This document shows positions 1 through 8,600 of a stretch of 64,000 nucleotides of DNA, one piece after another. Each line of letters begins with the position of its first letter. The first letter of the stretch is position 1. Origin of the DNA: Legionella brunensis. GTDB lineage: Bacteria > Pseudomonadota > Gammaproteobacteria > Legionellales > Legionellaceae. Under the pieces are notes generated by a model. That model worked only from the letters and a program-made list of their open reading frames with translations, ran no database searches and was not told the origin of the DNA. The stretch covers positions 271,264 to 335,263 of the forward strand of contig NZ_LNXV01000004.1 in NCBI RefSeq assembly GCF_001467025.1, in the 5' to 3' direction. The position numbers and the translations under genes are program-made.

Positions 1-556
1 CACGTATTTCTTGATGATTCGTGTCAAAAAGAACTAATTGGCTATCTTTCAAACGAACCGCAGATAATGTTAAACGAGTTTTCCCACTATTTAGAAGATC
101 AAAATCAATTAAACTTTCTAGGGTTTCTTTTAGTAGGGAGGTATCATAAAAGCTAATTTCATCCGGCTTGGAGTTTGATAGGAAATGTGGATTTATCAAG
201 CGCGGCATGAAAAATCCTGGTTGTCCGAAAAAAAGGGTAGCATGCGCATGGAGTTGATTATATAACCGACGCAGATCGATATTTTCAAGGTATTCATCCC
301 ACCAAGAGAAATGTGTAGGTGTGGAGATAATTCGCCAAAATTCCTTCAATTTTGCTACCCGATTTTCGGGTTTATTTCCAGCAACAATGGCGGCATTAAT
401 AGCTCCAATAGAGACACCACTTACCCAGTCTAGTTGATACCCTGCATTGTGAAGAGCTTCGTAAATGCCTACCTGAAAAGCTCCTAAGGCACCGCCTCCT
501 TGAAATATGAATGCAACACGATTCCAAACAGGCTTAGCTTGTAGTTGCTTTTTCAT
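1..556 (-). CDS. Patatin-like phospholipase (3' part outside window)
   Basis: The minus strand from ATG 556 stays open to the window edge, giving the first 185 residues. A GGGALG oxyanion-hole motif lies at about residues 20-25 and the nucleophile elbow GVSIG at about 48-52, the usual start of a patatin domain, a lipid acyl hydrolase with a Ser-Asp dyad. No signal peptide precedes the domain, so the enzyme is cytoplasmic or exported by a signal-independent route. The catalytic Asp would lie beyond the window edge and cannot be checked. Legionella carries many patatin paralogues, some of them Dot/Icm effectors such as VipD; the short N-terminus here fits better a housekeeping member. The family call is firm, the substrate unknown. 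Confidence 0.85.
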   Translation of the reverse strand, partial: MKKQLQAKPVWNRVAFIFQGGGALGAFQVGIYEALHNAGYQLDWVSGVSIGAINAAIVAGNKPENRVAKLKEFWRIISTPTHFSWWDEYLENIDLRRLYNQLHAHATLFFGQPGFFMPRLINPHFLSNSKPDEISFYDTSLLKETLESLIDFDLLNSGKTRLTLSAVRLKDSQLVLFDTNHQEIR

Positions 557-614
557 TATACTCCTCCTTGATGCTCATCATTCTTTTGATGAATCTGAGT
601 GATGAGCTAAGTCT

Positions 615-1940
615 TTAATATTTGCTAAAATGTAATTTTAATCTTGGTCTTGTTTTAGTAAGCAATTTTTTTGCCCGTCTTACGGTCAATGCACCAAAAA
701 AACCGTATAAAGCAATCAGATGCATAAAGTATAGTGAACGATAAACAGATTGCGCTATTTTACCCCCAATGTAGTGTTGCATCTTATAGAAGCTTTTTAT
801 GTTTCCAAAAGTATCATAGCAACTTAAAGTGACTAACGAACCCCGATCATGATACCTGAAAGGAAGCAATGGTTTATTGTTAAGTCGATTTTTAAGAGAC
901 TTGGCTAAAATCTGTGCTTGCTGATGTGCAGTTTGTGCTCGCGGAGGAATTGATGTTTTAAGAACTGGATCAATGAAATTAGCACAATCACCGAGGGCAA
1001 AAATGTTGTCGTCATTTGTTGTTTGGAGTGTGATGTTAACAATAAGCCGATTAATAGAGTCTGTTTCTAAACCATCAAGTTGAGTCAAAAAATCAGGGGC
1101 TTTGACTCCTGCCGCCCAAACACATAAATCAGCTGGAAAAAATTTACCACTTTTAGTATGAATACCATCCTTCATCGCCGTGGTGACCATCTCGTTGGTG
1201 TAAACTGCAATGCTTAGAGATTTTAGTCGTTCATTGATAGCGGCAGCTACTACATCGGGTAAGTGGGATAAAATACGAGGTGCACCCTCTACTAATGTAA
1301 TTTGAGCGAGTCTGATTGCTTCATGATCTAAACCATAAGTATTTGCCTGTCGCAAGCTATAATGAAGTTCTGCCGCTAATTCAACTCCCGTGGCTCCCCC
1401 GCCTACAATAACGATCTTCAAAGGTGAATGGGGTAGTCCGCAGCCATACTGTGTGCCTAGAAGTTTATTGAGATATTCTCTTTGAAATAAATTGGCCTGT
1501 TCCAAATTATCCAGAGACAAGCAATGTTTTTTCACGCCAGGAGTATTAAAATCATTACTTAAACTACCAACAGCCAAGACTAAAGTGTCATAAGCTAAAG
1601 TGCGTTTAGGAATGAGTTCTTCACCATGCTCATTATTTAAAGCAGCCAAGACTATTCTTTTTTTCTCCCTTTCCAAACCCTCCATTTTTCCTGGTTGATA
1701 GTAGTAATAATTATCAGTGGCGTGTGCATAATAATTGATTTGATCAATATTAGAGTCAAGCGACCCTGCAGCTACTTCGTGGAGTAGGGGTTTCCATAAA
1801 TGAACTGCATGTTCATCAACCAATGTAATACGGGCCTTACCTTGTTTGCCCAGGCTGTGTCCTAGCCTTGTCACTAGTTCGAGTCCGCCTGCTCCTCCGC
1901 CAACCACAAGGATATGGTGCTGTGTTTGGGCCTTGTTCAT
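615..1940 (-). CDS. ndh: Type II NADH dehydrogenase (NAD(P)/FAD oxidoreductase)
   Basis: A 441-residue flavoprotein with two Rossmann motifs: VGGGAGG at residues 13-19 (FAD) and VGGGATGVE near 178 (NADH). The FALGD motif near residue 315 contacts FAD. A hydrophobic/basic stretch near residues 400-430 (LYFMHLIALYGFFGAL) fits the peripheral membrane anchor of NDH-2 enzymes. The expected reaction is non-proton-pumping electron transfer from NADH to quinone at the inner membrane face. Length and motif order match Ndh. An AGGA ribosome-binding site precedes the ATG. It faces the same way as the patatin and hydrolase genes, but its spacings of about 40-60 bp do not prove an operon. Confidence 0.85.
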   Translation of the reverse strand: MNKAQTQHHILVVGGGAGGLELVTRLGHSLGKQGKARITLVDEHAVHLWKPLLHEVAAGSLDSNIDQINYYAHATDNYYYYQPGKMEGLEREKKRIVLAALNNEHGEELIPKRTLAYDTLVLAVGSLSNDFNTPGVKKHCLSLDNLEQANLFQREYLNKLLGTQYGCGLPHSPLKIVIVGGGATGVELAAELHYSLRQANTYGLDHEAIRLAQITLVEGAPRILSHLPDVVAAAINERLKSLSIAVYTNEMVTTAMKDGIHTKSGKFFPADLCVWAAGVKAPDFLTQLDGLETDSINRLIVNITLQTTNDDNIFALGDCANFIDPVLKTSIPPRAQTAHQQAQILAKSLKNRLNNKPLLPFRYHDRGSLVTLSCYDTFGNIKSFYKMQHYIGGKIAQSVYRSLYFMHLIALYGFFGALTVRRAKKLLTKTRPRLKLHFSKY

Positions 1941-1983
1941 TTTATTTCCTAAAACCGATTAGAGATATTAGAATCCTCAGAGA

Positions 1984-2898
1984 TCAAAAATACTTAGATT
2001 CTACGCTATTTAGCCAATGCGCAATTTTTTCATGTTCTCTGGACTCGAATAAAATTGGAGCATGACCTGCGTTTTCGATCTCGATAACTTCGACATTGGG
2101 GTGACCTCTTTGCATTCTTTTTATATGTTCTGGCAGTAGCATATCTGAATTCTTGCCACGAATTACAAGGACTGGGCATGTTACTTTTTGCCACAGATAC
2201 CATAAGTCAACATCAAACAAGATACCTTCAAGAGCTCTATGAGGATTAACGAAAAATTCTTTGACCAGCTGGCCACTTGATTTCGAGCCTTTAATGTGAG
2301 GATCTATTTTGGCTGTAAAAGTGCCAGGAGTAATCTCCTTAATGCTATGATGCGTTAGATAGCTCCATTGTTCTTCAGTAAGGATGCCAAAACTTCCATA
2401 AATAGTTTTAAAATACTCTTTAGCTTCTTCCTCGCTTTTAAACAGAGGATGTTTACCTACATATTGACCTAATCGCCAGAGTGCTTGCACAGGAATTTGT
2501 GGGCCAATATCATTTAAGACAAGTGAGCGGATAGGGGAGTTAGGTAAGGCCGCGAGCGCCATGCCAATTAATCCACCCATGGATGTTCCTATCCAATCTA
2601 TCTTTTGTGCTGAAGTTCTTGCAATTAAAGTGCTCATATCGGCAATATATTGCTGATAATTATAATATTTTGGATTTTTAAACCAGCTACTATCACCGCG
2701 GCCAACAATGTCTGGACAAAGGATCTGACGTCCTTTATCGCTCAAAAATTGTGCGAGAGGTTCAAAGTCACAACGATTGCGTGTTAAACCATGGACGCAA
2801 ATAACTGCAGAAAGATCTTCTTTTGGCTGACCCCATTCGGAGTATGTTACTTTGTGAAATCCTTCTTGTGTAGCGCACAAAATGTAGTTTAACTTCAT
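1984..2898 (-). CDS. Alpha/beta hydrolase
   Basis: A 304-residue alpha/beta hydrolase fold protein. The oxyanion region is VHG at residues 35-37, the nucleophile elbow is GTSMGG with Ser106, and the C-terminal NAGHAPIL supplies the catalytic His near residue 280. There is no signal peptide. The sequence around the elbow resembles the esterase/thioesterase-like hydrolases common in proteobacteria. The substrate cannot be read from the sequence. It lies 43 bp downstream of no obvious partner and is followed by ndh in the same direction. An AGGATG-type ribosome-binding site precedes the ATG. Confidence 0.8.
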   Translation of the reverse strand: MKLNYILCATQEGFHKVTYSEWGQPKEDLSAVICVHGLTRNRCDFEPLAQFLSDKGRQILCPDIVGRGDSSWFKNPKYYNYQQYIADMSTLIARTSAQKIDWIGTSMGGLIGMALAALPNSPIRSLVLNDIGPQIPVQALWRLGQYVGKHPLFKSEEEAKEYFKTIYGSFGILTEEQWSYLTHHSIKEITPGTFTAKIDPHIKGSKSSGQLVKEFFVNPHRALEGILFDVDLWYLWQKVTCPVLVIRGKNSDMLLPEHIKRMQRGHPNVEVIEIENAGHAPILFESREHEKIAHWLNSVESKYF

Positions 2899-3028
2899 TT
2901 ATATTTCATCCTTGTTGCATTCTTTCAACATAGTATATACCCAAATTTTTTGATATTTGGAATCAAGTATTGACGACTGGTAGGAAGGAAAAGTTTGTGG
3001 ATCTCGCGTCAAGCCGCGGGTCTATCTA

Positions 3029-4330
3029 TTATTCCTCTAGGATATCCAAGGGAGTTAGGGCATTTGTTTTATCAATATGAATAATCGAATCAAACTGATA
3101 AGTAAGATGTGTAAAAAAATAATGACTCAGACGTTCTGATTCAGGGCGGTAAATCACACCGATAGCGCGTTGTAACCGTGGGATTTGTAAGTAATGCTCA
3201 AGTTCTGGATTATCAGCTAAATCCAAGAAAAAATTATCAGATGTTAATTGATGAAACAATTCTTCATAACTACTTTCAAAACCAGGGACAACTTTTTTAT
3301 ACTCAGGAGGATTGCCCCAATCACTGGCGGCAGTCACAAAGCCTCCATAAGTGGAAAAACCAATGGAATAGCTATGCCTATCATACTGTTCACGCACTAA
3401 TTGACCAATATTGATTTCACCGCGCTCACTCATTTCTGTCGCTCGTGCATCGCCAATGTGGGAGTTATGAGCCCAAATCACAATCTTTGCAGGTTTGTCA
3501 TAACGATTTTCTAGATGATCAGCAAGAATATTCAAAGTTTCTGTCATATGCCTATCGCGAACATTCCAAGATGAGGCTCGTCCTTCAAACATAGAGCGAT
3601 AATAAATTTCAGCATCTTTGATTAAGCGAGCATTTTGTGTGGCAAAAAAATACTCGTCCTCGGCGGTAATGCGGTCTTCGCGTATGTATTTAAAAGCATG
3701 ATGTTGTAACTCAACTAAAACAGCAATTGCTTCATTTATACAAGATTTTTTTATACCTATGTTCGTTAAATAGCCATAAGTCTGTGGATCAATATTGGTA
3801 TGGTCAAAACATGCGTATCGTTTTCTTGCGCGTTGGGCTGCTTCAGGATCTATTTGCATAAGATAACCAATTACTGCCTGCATAGAAGCATTCAAGCTGT
3901 ACAAGTCAAGGCCATAAAACCCTATTTTCTTGCTAGAAGTTAAACTTTTATTATATGCGCGTAGCCATTCGATAAACGGAGGCATTGTTGTATTACGCCA
4001 CATCCAGGTAGGAAATCGTTTAAAATCCTCTAAGGATTGCTCTGCATCGGAAACATTACTTTTCTCTTGGATATAGCGATGGACTGTATAGGCATCAGGC
4101 CAGTCTCCTTCTATTGCTACGGCCATAAACCCTTTCTCTTCAATTAGCAGTCGGGTAATATCAATTCGTGCTTGGTAAAATTCTTCAGTGCCGTGAGTGG
4201 CTTCACCAATCATTACAAACCGCGCATCTCGAATTTTATTTAAAATAAATGAGTAATCGCTTTTCGTGATATCCAGGGGGAGTAGAGCATTATTTAAAGT
4301 ACTAATAAGTTTCTGATGATTATTTAGCAT
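3029..4330 (-). CDS. Erythromycin esterase family protein
   Basis: A 433-residue protein of the erythromycin esterase / succinoglycan-biosynthesis family. It has the GEATHGT motif near residues 42-48 with the active-site His, an acidic EGDWPD segment near 75, and the second His motif WAHNSHIGDAR near 285. Enzymes of this fold hydrolyse the macrolide lactone in some resistance proteins, but most chromosomal members have no shown antibiotic activity. It is the first gene of a tight minus-strand trio's downstream end, 27 bp after a dienelactone-hydrolase-like gene and then a phosphoribosyltransferase, a trio that I recall recurring in other bacteria. A strong AGGAG site precedes the ATG. Resistance function is not implied. 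Confidence 0.82.
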   Translation of the reverse strand: MLNNHQKLISTLNNALLPLDITKSDYSFILNKIRDARFVMIGEATHGTEEFYQARIDITRLLIEEKGFMAVAIEGDWPDAYTVHRYIQEKSNVSDAEQSLEDFKRFPTWMWRNTTMPPFIEWLRAYNKSLTSSKKIGFYGLDLYSLNASMQAVIGYLMQIDPEAAQRARKRYACFDHTNIDPQTYGYLTNIGIKKSCINEAIAVLVELQHHAFKYIREDRITAEDEYFFATQNARLIKDAEIYYRSMFEGRASSWNVRDRHMTETLNILADHLENRYDKPAKIVIWAHNSHIGDARATEMSERGEINIGQLVREQYDRHSYSIGFSTYGGFVTAASDWGNPPEYKKVVPGFESSYEELFHQLTSDNFFLDLADNPELEHYLQIPRLQRAIGVIYRPESERLSHYFFTHLTYQFDSIIHIDKTNALTPLDILEE

Positions 4331-4357
4331 AGAAACTCCTGTAATCCATTTAGCAAA

Positions 4358-5014
4358 TTACAGTGCTAAATAGCTAACGAACCATTTTTTTGCCAGTTGT
4401 GCTACCTGACCAAGTGTTCCTGTTTCTTCAAACAAATGAGTTGCACCAGGAATAATTTCCAATTGTTTTATACATTCTAATTTAGAGAAGGCTTCTTTAT
4501 TCATTAAAATAACAACGTCATCATATCCACCCACTATCAATAAAGTGGGTGCTTTTACGTCTGATAATGATTCCTCTGCCAAGTCAGGTCTACCTCCACG
4601 TGAAACGACGGCTTTTATGAGTTCTCCTTTTGCTGCTGCAGCAATTAATGCTGCGGCAGCTCCTGTACTTGCGCCAAAATACCCCATAGGTAAGTTAAAA
4701 TTTTCTGTTAGACACCAATTCGTTGCGTCTATTAGGCGACTTGCCAAAAAATTAATATTGAAGCGAAATTCGCGAGTACGAAGGTCAACAGCTTCTTCTT
4801 CAGGTGTTAATAGATCAAATAATAAGGTAGCCAATGGTGCTTTATTTAAAATTTGTGCAACAAAATGATTTCTTATACTAAAACGGCTGCTGCCACTACC
4901 GTGAGCAAATAGAACAATACCTAAAGCGTTTTGAGGGATGTATAAAAGCCCACTGAGAGAAACATGCCCATTAGTAATGGTGATGGAATGTTCCATATTC
5001 AGGGAAAAACTCAT
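4358..5014 (-). CDS. Dienelactone hydrolase-like alpha/beta hydrolase
   Basis: A 218-residue compact alpha/beta hydrolase. It shows the oxyanion motif FAHGSGSSR near residues 35-43, the nucleophile elbow GASTG near 114-118, an acidic GGYDDVV segment, and a terminal GATHLFEE with the catalytic His. This is the form of dienelactone-hydrolase-like protein that is often fused to, or encoded beside, a phosphoribosyltransferase. Here the two are separate genes 18 bp apart (stop to next start), so co-transcription is likely. A GGGAGG ribosome-binding site precedes the ATG. The natural substrate is unknown. Confidence 0.8.
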   Translation of the reverse strand: MSFSLNMEHSITITNGHVSLSGLLYIPQNALGIVLFAHGSGSSRFSIRNHFVAQILNKAPLATLLFDLLTPEEEAVDLRTREFRFNINFLASRLIDATNWCLTENFNLPMGYFGASTGAAAALIAAAAKGELIKAVVSRGGRPDLAEESLSDVKAPTLLIVGGYDDVVILMNKEAFSKLECIKQLEIIPGATHLFEETGTLGQVAQLAKKWFVSYLAL

Positions 5015-5032
5015 ACGACCTCCCTTTGTATA

Positions 5033-5704
5033 TTATAAAACTGACGACATACCATTGTGTGGATTATTAATTTTGTTGGCTAATAATTCAGTAACCTCAG
5101 TATCTGTAGTTTGTGCAAAGTCCTCATACCAAAGGCCAACCGCATAAAAATGCAAGGGTTGTAGAGGGCAGATAATTTCATCTACCAGCTTAGCCATTTC
5201 TTGATAAGTGGAAAAGGCAGCCACAGGGATTGCCATAATGAGACGAGCCGGATTTTGTTTGCGTAAAGATTTAATAGCAGCACGCATTGTCGCTCCAGTA
5301 GCAACCCCATCATCCACAAGAATGACTATTTTATTTTCCAGTTTTGGAAAAGGTTGATTGTGACGATAAATTGCTTCACGTCTTTCTAATTCTTCCTCTT
5401 CCGAATGAATCACTTCCTCAATTGCCTGTTTTGAGATATGCAAAGCTTCAACTATTTCATCATTAAAAATTGCCGTGGCGCCTGAAGCAATGGCTCCCAT
5501 AGCTAATTCTTCATGTCCTGGCACACCAAGTTTTCGAACAATGAAGACATCAAGCGGCACAGAAAGAGCTTTTGCTATTTCATAGCCTACTGGCACTCCT
5601 CCTCGGGGCAACGCCAAAACAATCACATCAGGATTATATGCATACATTTTAAGTTGATCTGCTAATATTCTTCCTGCTTCGTGTCGATTAATAAATTTTT
5701 CCAT
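5033..5704 (-). CDS. Phosphoribosyltransferase (PRTase type I fold)
   Basis: A 223-residue phosphoribosyltransferase-domain protein. The PRPP-binding motif VILVDDGVATGAT lies near residues 117-129, with LPRGGVPVGYE near 34 and VRKLGVPGHEELAMGA near 56 also typical of this family. An upstream in-frame ATG at 5761 would add 19 residues, but the ATG at 5704 has a good CGAGG site five bases upstream, so I chose it. The gene heads the PRTase / dienelactone hydrolase / erythromycin esterase group. In other bacteria the first two are sometimes one fused protein. The base or metabolite acted upon is unknown. Confidence 0.82.
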   Translation of the reverse strand: MEKFINRHEAGRILADQLKMYAYNPDVIVLALPRGGVPVGYEIAKALSVPLDVFIVRKLGVPGHEELAMGAIASGATAIFNDEIVEALHISKQAIEEVIHSEEEELERREAIYRHNQPFPKLENKIVILVDDGVATGATMRAAIKSLRKQNPARLIMAIPVAAFSTYQEMAKLVDEIICPLQPLHFYAVGLWYEDFAQTTDTEVTELLANKINNPHNGMSSVL

Positions 5705-5789
5705 AAATACCTCGTTGCACTCATAAGTGTCATCTCTCATCAAGATTTCACTGCCACACATAGGATGATAGAGCTACTTATTTTATTGC

Positions 5790-5990
5790 CTAGATTGCAT
5801 CGAAGGGACTGTATTGAAAATGTTTAATAATCCGATGCAATTTATTATCGATAATTTCACCATTTACCGTGCAAAAATTTTTTTGTGCCTCATCTTGCAT
5901 CCATTCCATTAATTTTGAAATTTTATCTCCATGTTTTTTAGCCATTTTCCCATCATCAAGATGGATTTTTGCTGTGTATTTATATTTCAT
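5790..5990 (-). CDS. Small conserved-looking hypothetical protein, 66 aa
   Basis: A 66-residue lysine-rich soluble protein with no signal peptide or membrane segment. It is mostly charged residues in the first half (KMAKKHGDKISKLMEW) and ends in an FQYSPFDAI tail. It lies 85 bp upstream of the phosphoribosyltransferase in the same direction, with an AT-rich intergenic region on its 5' side that could carry the promoter of the group. I do not recognise a family. The ordinary codon use and clean start support a real gene, but that is modest evidence. Confidence 0.55.
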   Translation of the reverse strand: MKYKYTAKIHLDDGKMAKKHGDKISKLMEWMQDEAQKNFCTVNGEIIDNKLHRIIKHFQYSPFDAI

Positions 5991-6130
5991 TTATATCAAA
6001 AATTTTGACTATGTCTATGAATATAATTTTAGCATATAGACTGTGAGATAATTCGCAAAAATATAGTGCCTGGCTTATACTACAAGGGCTTAACTATGCA
6101 AAATTCTTTATTGGAAGGGATAACTAACAT

Positions 6131-6940
6131 ATGATGAGAATTGCTTGGTTAACAGACATTCATCTTAATTTTTTGAATGAAATCCATCGATATGAATTTT
6201 ATGAAAAAATTATTCAGTCACAGGTCGATTGTTTGTTCATAACTGGTGATATTGCCGAAGCACCATCATTGAGCATATTCCTCTTTGAAATGGAAAAACT
6301 GCTTGCAAAACCGATTTATTTTGTATTGGGAAATCATGATTATTTTCGTGGGGATATTTCAAGTGTCCGTAATAAAATGAGGCATTTAACGAGTGAGAGG
6401 CCATTTTTAAATTGGCTGCCTGCAATAAGGGGAGTAAAATTACAAGAAGGGATTTATTTAATTGGGCACGATGGATGGGCTGATGGACGGTTTGGTGATT
6501 ACCAACATAGCTCCATCATAATGAATGATAGCCAATTAATTGCTGACTTATTAAACGCTTATCGTTTAGGAAAAAGCTACCTTCTTGAAAAAATGCAAGC
6601 TCTTGCGGCTTATGATTGCGATGAATTAAGGGAAAATTTTTTTCGTATAGCAATGCTGAAACCATCCGACGTTATTATTTTGTTGCATGTCCCTCCATTT
6701 AAAGAAAATTGTCTATACAAAGGTGAGGGAAATAATGAATATTTCTTGCCATTTTATGCTTCTCAAATAGCGGGTGATACTTTGCTTGAGATAGCAGATG
6801 TATATCCTGAGATTAAGTTTTTGGTTTTGTGTGGTCATGTTCATCATCGAAGCGTGTATCAACCTCGTGAGAATTTAATTATTAAATCGGGACATGCTGA
6901 ATATTATTATCCGAGGATAGAAGAAATTATTGAAATTTGA
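6131..6940 (+). CDS. Calcineurin-like metallophosphoesterase
   Basis: A 269-residue metallophosphoesterase with the full set of metal-ligand motifs in order: LTDIH near residue 8 (DxH), GDIAE near 39, GNHDYF near 73 (GNHD), LLHVPPF near 190, and GHVHH near 237 (GHxH). This is the binuclear-metal core of class III phosphoesterases. The substrate could be a nucleotide, phosphoprotein or phospholipid; nothing in the sequence decides. There is no signal peptide. Two adjacent ATG codons (6131, 6134) follow a GGAAGGGA site about ten bases upstream. It is a single gene, convergent with the transporter to its right. Confidence 0.85.
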   Translation: MMRIAWLTDIHLNFLNEIHRYEFYEKIIQSQVDCLFITGDIAEAPSLSIFLFEMEKLLAKPIYFVLGNHDYFRGDISSVRNKMRHLTSERPFLNWLPAIRGVKLQEGIYLIGHDGWADGRFGDYQHSSIIMNDSQLIADLLNAYRLGKSYLLEKMQALAAYDCDELRENFFRIAMLKPSDVIILLHVPPFKENCLYKGEGNNEYFLPFYASQIAGDTLLEIADVYPEIKFLVLCGHVHHRSVYQPRENLIIKSGHAEYYYPRIEEIIEI

Positions 6941-7000
6941 TGCGGTTTTAAGGAGTCTATTCCCACGGAAGACAGAAACCGCGGGAAGTCAAATTAGTAA

Positions 7001-8296
7001 TTACGCGCAGAACAATCCGTAAAGTATTGCAGAAATAGCCACTAGGCCTATAAAGCTAATAAAAATGTTAGTGATTGGATTTCTAAATTTTTTCATTGCA
7101 GGCACTTTAGCTATCGCATACATGGGCATTAAAAATAAAATAATGGCAATTACAGGGCCACCTAAAGTTTCAATCATACCTAAAATACTAGGATTTAGGG
7201 TTGCTACAATCCAACAAGTAACAATCATAAAAGCTTCAATAAATTGTTGTATTCGCTTTTGACTTAGACTCTTATTACGACTGGTAAGCCCTTTTGTGAT
7301 TAACCCTTGTAGCCCTTCACTGGCACCAAGATAGTGACCGAGAAAAGATTTGGCGATGGCAATAAAAGCTATCAATGGAGCGATATAGGCCATGAGAGGC
7401 GTATGAAAGTGGTTTGCAAGGTAGGAAAGAATAGAAATGTTTTGTTGCTTGGCTAGAGCGAGATCTTGAGGGGAAAGACTCAATACACAACTAAACACAA
7501 AAAACATCACCGTGGCGACCATTAATATATGACTATACTTTAAAATTCCAGAGCTTTTTTCATCAGCGTCACTACCATATTGTTGCTTCTGTGCTACAGC
7601 AAAAGAAGAAATAATGGGGGAATGGTTAAAAGAGAATACCATGACAGGAATAACTAGCCATAAAGTCATTAGTAGACTATGTGTTCCATTTCCATTGATG
7701 GCATTACTTTGCTGAAAAATGGCATCATTCCAATGGGGGATTAGGTAAAGAGACAATATTAATAAAATACTCACAAAGGGATATACAAGCATGCTCATTG
7801 ATTTCACAATAATTTGCTGACCAAAGCGCACAATAGCCATTAAAGTAAGAATAAGAAGAATGGCTAAAAGCGCGCGTGGGGGGGCTTGTAAACCCATTTG
7901 ATTGACAATAAAACTTTCAGTGGTGTTAGTGATAGCTACACTATACATCAGTAAAATTGGGTAAATAGCAAAGAAATAGAGAAAGGTTAATATTTTACCC
8001 GCAATGGAGCCGAAATGCTCATCAACTACGGCCGTAATATCGTCTTTTGCAGAAGAACCTGAAAGTACAAAACGACATAAAGCCTGATGAGAAAAATAAG
8101 TCATGGGGAAGGCTAGGAGCATCATAATAATCAGGGGCCAAATACCACTTAATCCTGCATTAATGGGTAAGAAGAGGGTGCCGGCACCAATTGCAGTTCC
8201 ATAAAGACTGAGCATCCATACCGTATCTTGTTTCCGCCACTTTGAAGCCTGACTTTGTGTTTCAGGTATACTTGCTGCTATCTCATTTAGAGACAT
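7001..8296 (-). CDS. Serine/threonine-type amino acid transporter (HAAAP family, SdaC-like)
   Basis: A 431-residue membrane protein with about eleven hydrophobic segments. Its first helices (YGTAIGAGTLFLPINAG) and the following SHQALCRFVLSG, VDEHFG and LYFFAIYP segments closely resemble E. coli SdaC and TdcC as I recall them, proton-coupled serine or threonine importers of the HAAAP family. An upstream ATG at 8386 would add 30 polar residues, but the ATG at 8296 has a GAGG site eight bases upstream and gives the usual N-terminal length. Amino acids, serine in particular, are major carbon sources for Legionella, so the role is plausible. Single gene. Confidence 0.82.
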   Translation of the reverse strand: MSLNEIAASIPETQSQASKWRKQDTVWMLSLYGTAIGAGTLFLPINAGLSGIWPLIIMMLLAFPMTYFSHQALCRFVLSGSSAKDDITAVVDEHFGSIAGKILTFLYFFAIYPILLMYSVAITNTTESFIVNQMGLQAPPRALLAILLILTLMAIVRFGQQIIVKSMSMLVYPFVSILLILSLYLIPHWNDAIFQQSNAINGNGTHSLLMTLWLVIPVMVFSFNHSPIISSFAVAQKQQYGSDADEKSSGILKYSHILMVATVMFFVFSCVLSLSPQDLALAKQQNISILSYLANHFHTPLMAYIAPLIAFIAIAKSFLGHYLGASEGLQGLITKGLTSRNKSLSQKRIQQFIEAFMIVTCWIVATLNPSILGMIETLGGPVIAIILFLMPMYAIAKVPAMKKFRNPITNIFISFIGLVAISAILYGLFCA

Positions 8297-8600
8297 AAAA
8301 ACATCCTCGTTTCTTGCCCTGAGTTGAAAATAACTCATGCCCATTAAGTGTGCTTTTCCTAATATGTGTTCTTTTTTTAAGCACATCTATCATGTTAACT
8401 AAACGTAAAAAACAAATCAAGAGGAAAACAAACGAAATTTCATATCTTTGAAGCAAATTTACAGCGAATATCAAAAATTATATTTGGGAATAAAAAAGAA
8501 CAATATGGTCTATAGATACCCTTTTGGTTTGAATCTTAAGATTTCCTTAATTTATATTTAGTACTCTATCCAACAATTTTAAGCTGCCAGGTTAGAGAAA

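Noticed and set aside
6941..7000. GCGGTTT and AAACCGC arms between the phosphoesterase and the transporter
   Set aside because: Arms of seven bases with a long loop and no T run; may be a convergent terminator, but the evidence is thin.
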